Shown piece by piece: positions 6,390 through 9,556 of a stretch of 9,556 nucleotides of DNA (its first letter is position 1; the number at the start of each line of letters is the position of its first letter). Location of the stretch: positions 1 to 9,556 of the forward strand of contig JABIUG010000363.1 of NCBI GenBank assembly GCA_018700655.1, given 5' to 3'. The position numbers and the translations under genes are program-made. Below the pieces are notes generated by a model. It did not search any database. It was not told the DNA's origin and saw only the letters and a list, made by a program, of their open reading frames with translations. The DNA is from Rhodospirillaceae bacterium (GTDB lineage Bacteria > Pseudomonadota > Alphaproteobacteria > SP197).

Positions 6390-6722
6390 ATGATCTATGA
6401 AATGCGTCGCTACCAGTGTTTTTCCGGAAAGATCGGTTTCCTGCACACGTTGATGGAGGAGCTGGCGGTTCCGGTGTTCGAAAAGCTCGGCATGACCTTT
6501 GTCGGTTCCTGGACGCCCGAGGTCGGCGATGACGAGCATACGCTGCTCTACCTTCTGGCCTATGAAGACATGGGTGCACGCCAACGGGCGTGGGATGCTT
6601 TCTATGATGATCCAGACTGGGTCGCCGGCCGCGGCAAATATGCCGAGATGGCGGGCGGGCCGATCGTCGAGCGATCCAGCAGTGTGTTCCTGAAGGCTGC
6701 ATCCTATTCGCCGCTGAAATGA
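6390..6722 (+). CDS. NIPSNAP family protein
   Basis: This 110-residue protein begins MIYEMRRYQCFSGKIGFLHT, the characteristic opening of NIPSNAP-domain proteins, which are small dimeric alpha/beta-barrel (ferredoxin-like) proteins. Further family features are FEKLGMTFVGSWTPEVGDDE (a change to a distant-source or total-flow style strand), LLYLLAYEDMGARQRAWDAF and DPDWVAG. Bacterial NIPSNAP proteins often sit in catabolic clusters, but most have no assigned reaction, so none is given here. The ATG at 6390 has AGGAAGGA 6 nt upstream. The gene is followed 50 bp later by the aldo/keto reductase on the same strand, so the pair is probably co-transcribed. There is no signal peptide. Confidence 0.85.
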   Translation: MIYEMRRYQCFSGKIGFLHTLMEELAVPVFEKLGMTFVGSWTPEVGDDEHTLLYLLAYEDMGARQRAWDAFYDDPDWVAGRGKYAEMAGGPIVERSSSVFLKAASYSPLK

Positions 6723-6772
6723 ATGTGCTGCCTGCCAGCGCCTTGATGCCATCCCGTTAGAGGAGTTCCACA

Positions 6773-7888
6773 ATGGAATACCGGAACGTCGGTTCCAGCG
6801 ATCTTTCTGTGTCTCATGTCTGCCTTGGAACGATGACCTGGGGCGAACAGAACACCGAAGCTGAGGCCCATGAGCAGCTCGATTATGCCTGGGATCAGGG
6901 CGTCAACTGCATGGATACCGCCGAGATGTATGCCGTGCCGACTCGGCCCGAGACACAAGGCTCGACCGAACGTTATGTCGGTTCGTGGCTGAAAACCCGT
7001 CGGCGCGACGAGGTCATCATCTTTGGCAAGGTGAGCGGACCATCGCCGCAGGTCTGGATCCCGACGGGCCGCACGCCACCACAGCCTGAAGCTATCACAC
7101 GGATCGATGCGGCCTCGATCCGCGGAGCAATCGAGGGTTCGCTCCAGCGGCTGGGCACGGACTACATGGATCTGGTCGAACTGCACTGGCCCGAGCGCTA
7201 CATCGGGACCCTGTTCGGGGCCAATGCCTATGTTCGCTCACGCGAACAGGCTGATGTCATCTCCTTCGAGGCGCAGGTCGAAGCGCTCTGGCAGATGCAG
7301 AAGGAAGGCAAGATCCGCCATTGGGGCCTTTCGAACGAGACGACCTATGGTGTGTGCCAGTTCCATGAAGCAGCACGCAGAATGGGCGGGCCGCTTCCGG
7401 TTTCGATCCAGAACGACTTCTCGCTGACCGACCGTACCTTCGAGACGGAACTGGCCGAGGCCTGTGCACCCCGCCATCTCGATATCGGGTTTCTGGTTTA
7501 TGGCGCCTTGAGCGGCGGGACGCTGACCGGCAAGTACCATGACGGCACGGATCAGCGCGCACGCCATAAGCTGTGGCCCGATTTCCAGCCCCGCTATCAC
7601 GCGGAGCGAACCCGCCAGGCGGCAGAAAACTATGCCGCGATTGCCGGGCGTCACGGCCTGACCCCGACCGAACTGGCACTGGCGTGGGTCTATGCACGCG
7701 AATACGTAACCTCGACGATCATCGGCGCGACAACGATGGATCAGCTCAAGGCCTGCATCGCGGCCAAGGATGTCGTGTTGCCCCAGAGCGCGCTGGAGGA
7801 AATCGAGCAGGAGCACCTGCGTTGCCCCAATCCCAACAAGGGAACGATCAGCCCGCGCTTTATCGAGGATCTGCGCAAGGGACTCTAG
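6773..7888 (+). CDS. tas: Aldo/keto reductase, Tas-like
   Basis: This 371-residue NAD(P)H-dependent oxidoreductase has the (beta/alpha)8 aldo/keto reductase fold. The catalytic tetrad is visible as Asp48 and Tyr53 (MDTAEMY), Lys86 (IIFGKVSG) and His138 (VELHWPER). GLSNETTYGV, SIQNDFSLTDRTFE, YGALSGGTLTGKYHDGT and STIIGATTMDQLK match E. coli Tas closely, as does the AEMYAVPTRPETQGSTERYVG stretch in Tas-type proteins. The length is a little more than Tas (about 346), with extra residues around 90-115 and at the C terminus. Physiological substrates of this subfamily are poorly defined; it probably reduces an aldehyde or ketone. The ATG at 6773 has AGAGGAG 7 nt upstream. It ends at the TAG at 7886-7888 and converges on the oxygenase genes. 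Confidence 0.92.
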   Translation: MEYRNVGSSDLSVSHVCLGTMTWGEQNTEAEAHEQLDYAWDQGVNCMDTAEMYAVPTRPETQGSTERYVGSWLKTRRRDEVIIFGKVSGPSPQVWIPTGRTPPQPEAITRIDAASIRGAIEGSLQRLGTDYMDLVELHWPERYIGTLFGANAYVRSREQADVISFEAQVEALWQMQKEGKIRHWGLSNETTYGVCQFHEAARRMGGPLPVSIQNDFSLTDRTFETELAEACAPRHLDIGFLVYGALSGGTLTGKYHDGTDQRARHKLWPDFQPRYHAERTRQAAENYAAIAGRHGLTPTELALAWVYAREYVTSTIIGATTMDQLKACIAAKDVVLPQSALEEIEQEHLRCPNPNKGTISPRFIEDLRKGL

Positions 7889-8141
7889 ATCGGGTCGCGA
7901 GAGGGTTGAACCACTACTGGGTCCGCCTTTCCGCGTGAATCCGATCTATCTCATAGGGGTATAAAAGCTTAACGCGATCTGCTCCAGCGACGTATCTGCC
8001 GACGCCAGGTGTTTGTGCTTCCTTCCCCCGTTGAGGGGGAAGGAGAGGATGGGGGTGTGCGGCATTGCCACAATGGCGCCAGTGCTGGATACCGCTTTGC
8101 GGACCCTCCCCTCAAGGGGGGCGGGGAGTGCTTGGGAGGCT
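7889..8141. other. Intergenic region between convergent genes, mostly repeat sequence
   Basis: These 253 bp lie between the 3' ends of the aldo/keto reductase (+) and the oxygenase beta subunit (-). The first 130 bp show nothing I can name. The rest is the inverted-repeat element described separately. No typical Rho-independent terminator with a T-tract is visible for either gene, although the GC-rich hairpins may serve to end transcription from both sides. Confidence 0.5.
8020..8128. repeat. Intergenic inverted-repeat element with two GC-rich hairpins
   Basis: The left hairpin is TCCTTCCCCC-GTTGA-GGGGGAAGGA at 8020-8044, with perfect 10-bp arms. The right hairpin has CTCCCC (8106-8111) pairing with GGGGAG (8123-8128), or an inner CCCC-TCAA-GGGG (8108-8119). 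The two ends are related in opposite orientation: TTGAGGGG at 8031-8038 and CCCCTCAA at 8108-8115, so the unit resembles a short mobile palindromic repeat of about 110 bp. Its spurious translation contains LPSPVEGEGE and DPPLKGGG, phrases familiar from false ORFs over interspersed alphaproteobacterial repeats. It lies between two convergent genes, the usual location of such elements. Confidence 0.7.
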
Positions 8142-8639
8142 CTAGAAGAAGGTCGACATGGTGCGGGGCACCAGGGTCTGGTCGAGGATGACTTTGCGCA
8201 ATGCGATGCGGAAGGACTCGCCGTCCTGGCGCAACCGGTCCTCGCGGCGCCCGACGTAGGTCACTTCGGTTCGTTCCAGGCGCGACTGATAGGCGAGCAG
8301 GTTGCAGCGAACACCCAGCTCATCATCGTCGCGCACTTCGATCTCGACATTCGATATGAAGTAGCGCATCCGCGAAGGCGGCGTCTCGGCATGGGCAAGG
8401 GATGATTGCAGGCGTTCGACCCGGGCGGCGAGGAATTCCTTGTCGTCATCGAAGAACGCCATCGCGCCATCGGCCGCGACGGCATCGGGTTTGCCCTCGA
8501 CGGTTTCACGCGCCGGCATCCAGTAACGCGCATCTTCGGTGAAGAGATCGAGCCATTCCTTCAGGCGAAGCTCGCTCAAAAGGCGGACCTCGCGATAGAG
8601 GAACTGCTCAACGTGGTGCTGTAGCTCGACGCTGACCAT
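8142..8639 (-). CDS. Aromatic-ring-hydroxylating dioxygenase beta subunit
   Basis: This 165-residue small subunit of a Rieske non-heme iron oxygenase has the NTF2/SnoaL-like cone fold. The opening VEQFLYREVRLLSELRLKEW, then LFTEDARYWMPARET (about 32-46), the central ARVERLQSSLAHAETPPSRM and the closing LRKVILDQTLVPRTMSTFF match the beta-subunit family (naphthalene/biphenyl type). The beta subunit has no cofactor and stabilises the alpha3beta3 hexamer. The chosen start is the ATG at 8639, which has AGGTGA at 8645-8650; an in-frame GTG at 8660 is the longer alternative. The start lies inside the end of the alpha-subunit gene (32-nt overlap), indicating translational coupling. It ends at the TAG at 8142-8144, just past the intergenic repeat. 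Confidence 0.9.
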   Translation of the reverse strand: MVSVELQHHVEQFLYREVRLLSELRLKEWLDLFTEDARYWMPARETVEGKPDAVAADGAMAFFDDDKEFLAARVERLQSSLAHAETPPSRMRYFISNVEIEVRDDDELGVRCNLLAYQSRLERTEVTYVGRREDRLRQDGESFRIALRKVILDQTLVPRTMSTFF

Positions 8640-9556
8640 GAATATCACCTGTTTGAGCACCTATCTGGGACGCGTCCATCAACGTCGCCCAATGCTGGTA
8701 GAAATTGAGTTGATTGGTTTCCGAGATGTAGGGCGCAAACCGGCCGGGACAGCCTTCAGGGCCCTCCAGCAGGTCCTGGCCGACATTCATCTGGTAGTTG
8801 AAGTCGAGACGCTGGCCGACAACACCCCGGGTCGCCTCGGTGACCTGTTCGAAGTTCTCGGTGTCGTCCTGCGCCGCGATACCGCTGACAGACTGGATGC
8901 GGGTCCAGTCGACCCGCGCCTGATCCTTGATGACCTGGGGCGCATCGCGATCAAGGCCGCACCAGTTCCACGCCTCCAGCTTGCCCGGCCCCTTCGGCAG
9001 CCAGAGATAAAAGCCGATCGGCCGCAACGCGCTGAAATCGTTGAACGAGAGGTTCGGGAACATGTTGCTGAACGAGGGCGCATACATGTCGGCCTGATAT
9101 TTCGGGAACGCCTTGATCAGGCGTTGCTGGCATTCCTCGACATATTCGACGACCTCGGGCCCGTAGCTTTTGGCGAGTTCGCGGTCGATGTCGTAACGCG
9201 CACCGAAGTTGATGCCGGTCAGGCCGTGGCCGTTGTCCAGGCCGATGTTGTAGTACTGGTCTGCCTTGTTGCCGAAGTTCGGGTTGCCGGGATTGAGCTG
9301 ACGAATGTCAAGCTTGAACATCGAGCCGTGCGAGTAACCCAGGTGATAGGTATCGCCGGCAAAGTTCTCAGATGCGATCTTCCAGTTGGCTTTAAGCGAA
9401 TAGCGCTGCATGCCCGGCACAAACTCGATTCCGCCGATCTGGCGTTCGATCATGACGTCGAGATACCAGCGAAGCTCGCCCAGGAAGTCGTCCAGGCTTT
9501 CGGCGCCACCATCCCAGTTGCCGAAGATCATGCCGCCGTAAGTCGTGAGTTTCGGG
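8608..9556 (-). CDS. Ring-hydroxylating oxygenase alpha subunit, catalytic domain (5' partial)
   Basis: The reading frame is open to the window edge (PKLTTYGG precedes the Met at 9531), so the N-terminal Rieske [2Fe-2S] domain lies outside the window. Counting from that Met, NWKIASENFAGDTYHLGYSH (49-68) gives the mononuclear iron ligands His63 and His68, and the acidic third ligand is probably Asp222 or Asp223 in AAQDDTENFEQ. FYLWLPKGPGKLEAWNW is a catalytic-domain strand pair, and ISETNQLNFYQHWATLMDA is the usual C-terminal signature. The enzyme would dihydroxylate, or mono-oxygenate, an aromatic or related substrate with electrons from a ferredoxin/reductase not visible here. The substrate class cannot be set without the missing half. 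The beta-subunit gene overlaps its end. Confidence 0.92.
   Translation of the reverse strand, partial: PKLTTYGGMIFGNWDGGAESLDDFLGELRWYLDVMIERQIGGIEFVPGMQRYSLKANWKIASENFAGDTYHLGYSHGSMFKLDIRQLNPGNPNFGNKADQYYNIGLDNGHGLTGINFGARYDIDRELAKSYGPEVVEYVEECQQRLIKAFPKYQADMYAPSFSNMFPNLSFNDFSALRPIGFYLWLPKGPGKLEAWNWCGLDRDAPQVIKDQARVDWTRIQSVSGIAAQDDTENFEQVTEATRGVVGQRLDFNYQMNVGQDLLEGPEGCPGRFAPYISETNQLNFYQHWATLMDASQIGAQTGDIHGQRRATAPR
8645..8650 (-). promoter_or_regulatory. Ribosome binding site setting the beta-subunit start
   Basis: AGGTGA on the minus strand lies 5 nt before the ATG at 8639. It favours this ATG over the in-frame GTG at 8660, which would place the site inside the coding sequence. Confidence 0.6.

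Noticed and set aside
6253..6773. Minus-strand open frames opposite the NIPSNAP gene
   Set aside because: They overlap a clear NIPSNAP family gene with a good ribosome binding site, and their composition (many Arg, Ser, Pro, His) is that of shadow frames.
7960..7970. TATAAAA-like stretch as a promoter
   Set aside because: It lies between two convergent gene ends, with no gene positioned to use it and no matching -35 element.
8009..8405. Plus-strand open frames over the intergenic repeat and the beta-subunit end
   Set aside because: The translated phrases (PSPVEGEG, DPPLKGGG) are typical artefacts of repeat sequence, and the frames run antisense into the oxygenase beta subunit.

Overview
The window looks like part of the chromosome of a GC-rich alphaproteobacterium, possibly Rhodospirillales-like. 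This rests on the base composition, the protein families present, and an intergenic repeat whose spurious translations (PSPVEGEG, DPPLKGGG) are typical of alphaproteobacterial genomes. The taxonomy is inference; there is no rRNA or marker gene. I see no tRNA, CRISPR array, transposase or integrase. Both window edges cut through genes.

Layout. (1) Positions 1-1319 (+) hold the 3' part of a large gene. Its start resembles the end of a calcineurin-like metallophosphoesterase, followed by about 300 residues that look like a TIM barrel. (2) Positions 6213 down to 1363 (-) are a tightly spaced run of seven genes. In transcription order they are: a hotdog-fold thioesterase, two tandem paralogous small cupins, a protein with two GFA (formaldehyde-activating-enzyme-like) zinc domains, a class I SAM methyltransferase of the phosphoethanolamine-methyltransferase type, a Tat-exported SoxC-like molybdenum sulfite dehydrogenase, and a short single-heme cytochrome c matching the C-terminal half of SoxD. 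Gaps are mostly 8-25 bp, and the last two genes overlap. (3) Divergent from this run, at 6390-7888 (+), are a NIPSNAP-family protein and a Tas-like aldo/keto reductase. (4) After an intergenic inverted-repeat element, positions 9556 down to 8142 (-) encode the C-terminal part of a Rieske ring-hydroxylating oxygenase alpha subunit and its complete beta subunit.

How the genes may work together. The SoxC-like enzyme and its cytochrome should oxidise sulfite, or a related sulfur oxyanion, in the periplasm and pass electrons to the respiratory chain. The other genes of the run are small cytoplasmic enzymes or binding proteins suited to catabolism: thioester hydrolysis, cupins, thiol/zinc GFA domains and methyl transfer. 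With an oxygenase and an aldo/keto reductase nearby, the region reads as an accessory catabolic island. An organosulfur or sulfonate substrate that releases sulfite is one hypothesis, but nothing in the sequence fixes the substrate. The most distinctive features are the operon composition, the double-GFA fusion, the half-size SoxD partner and the twin cupins.
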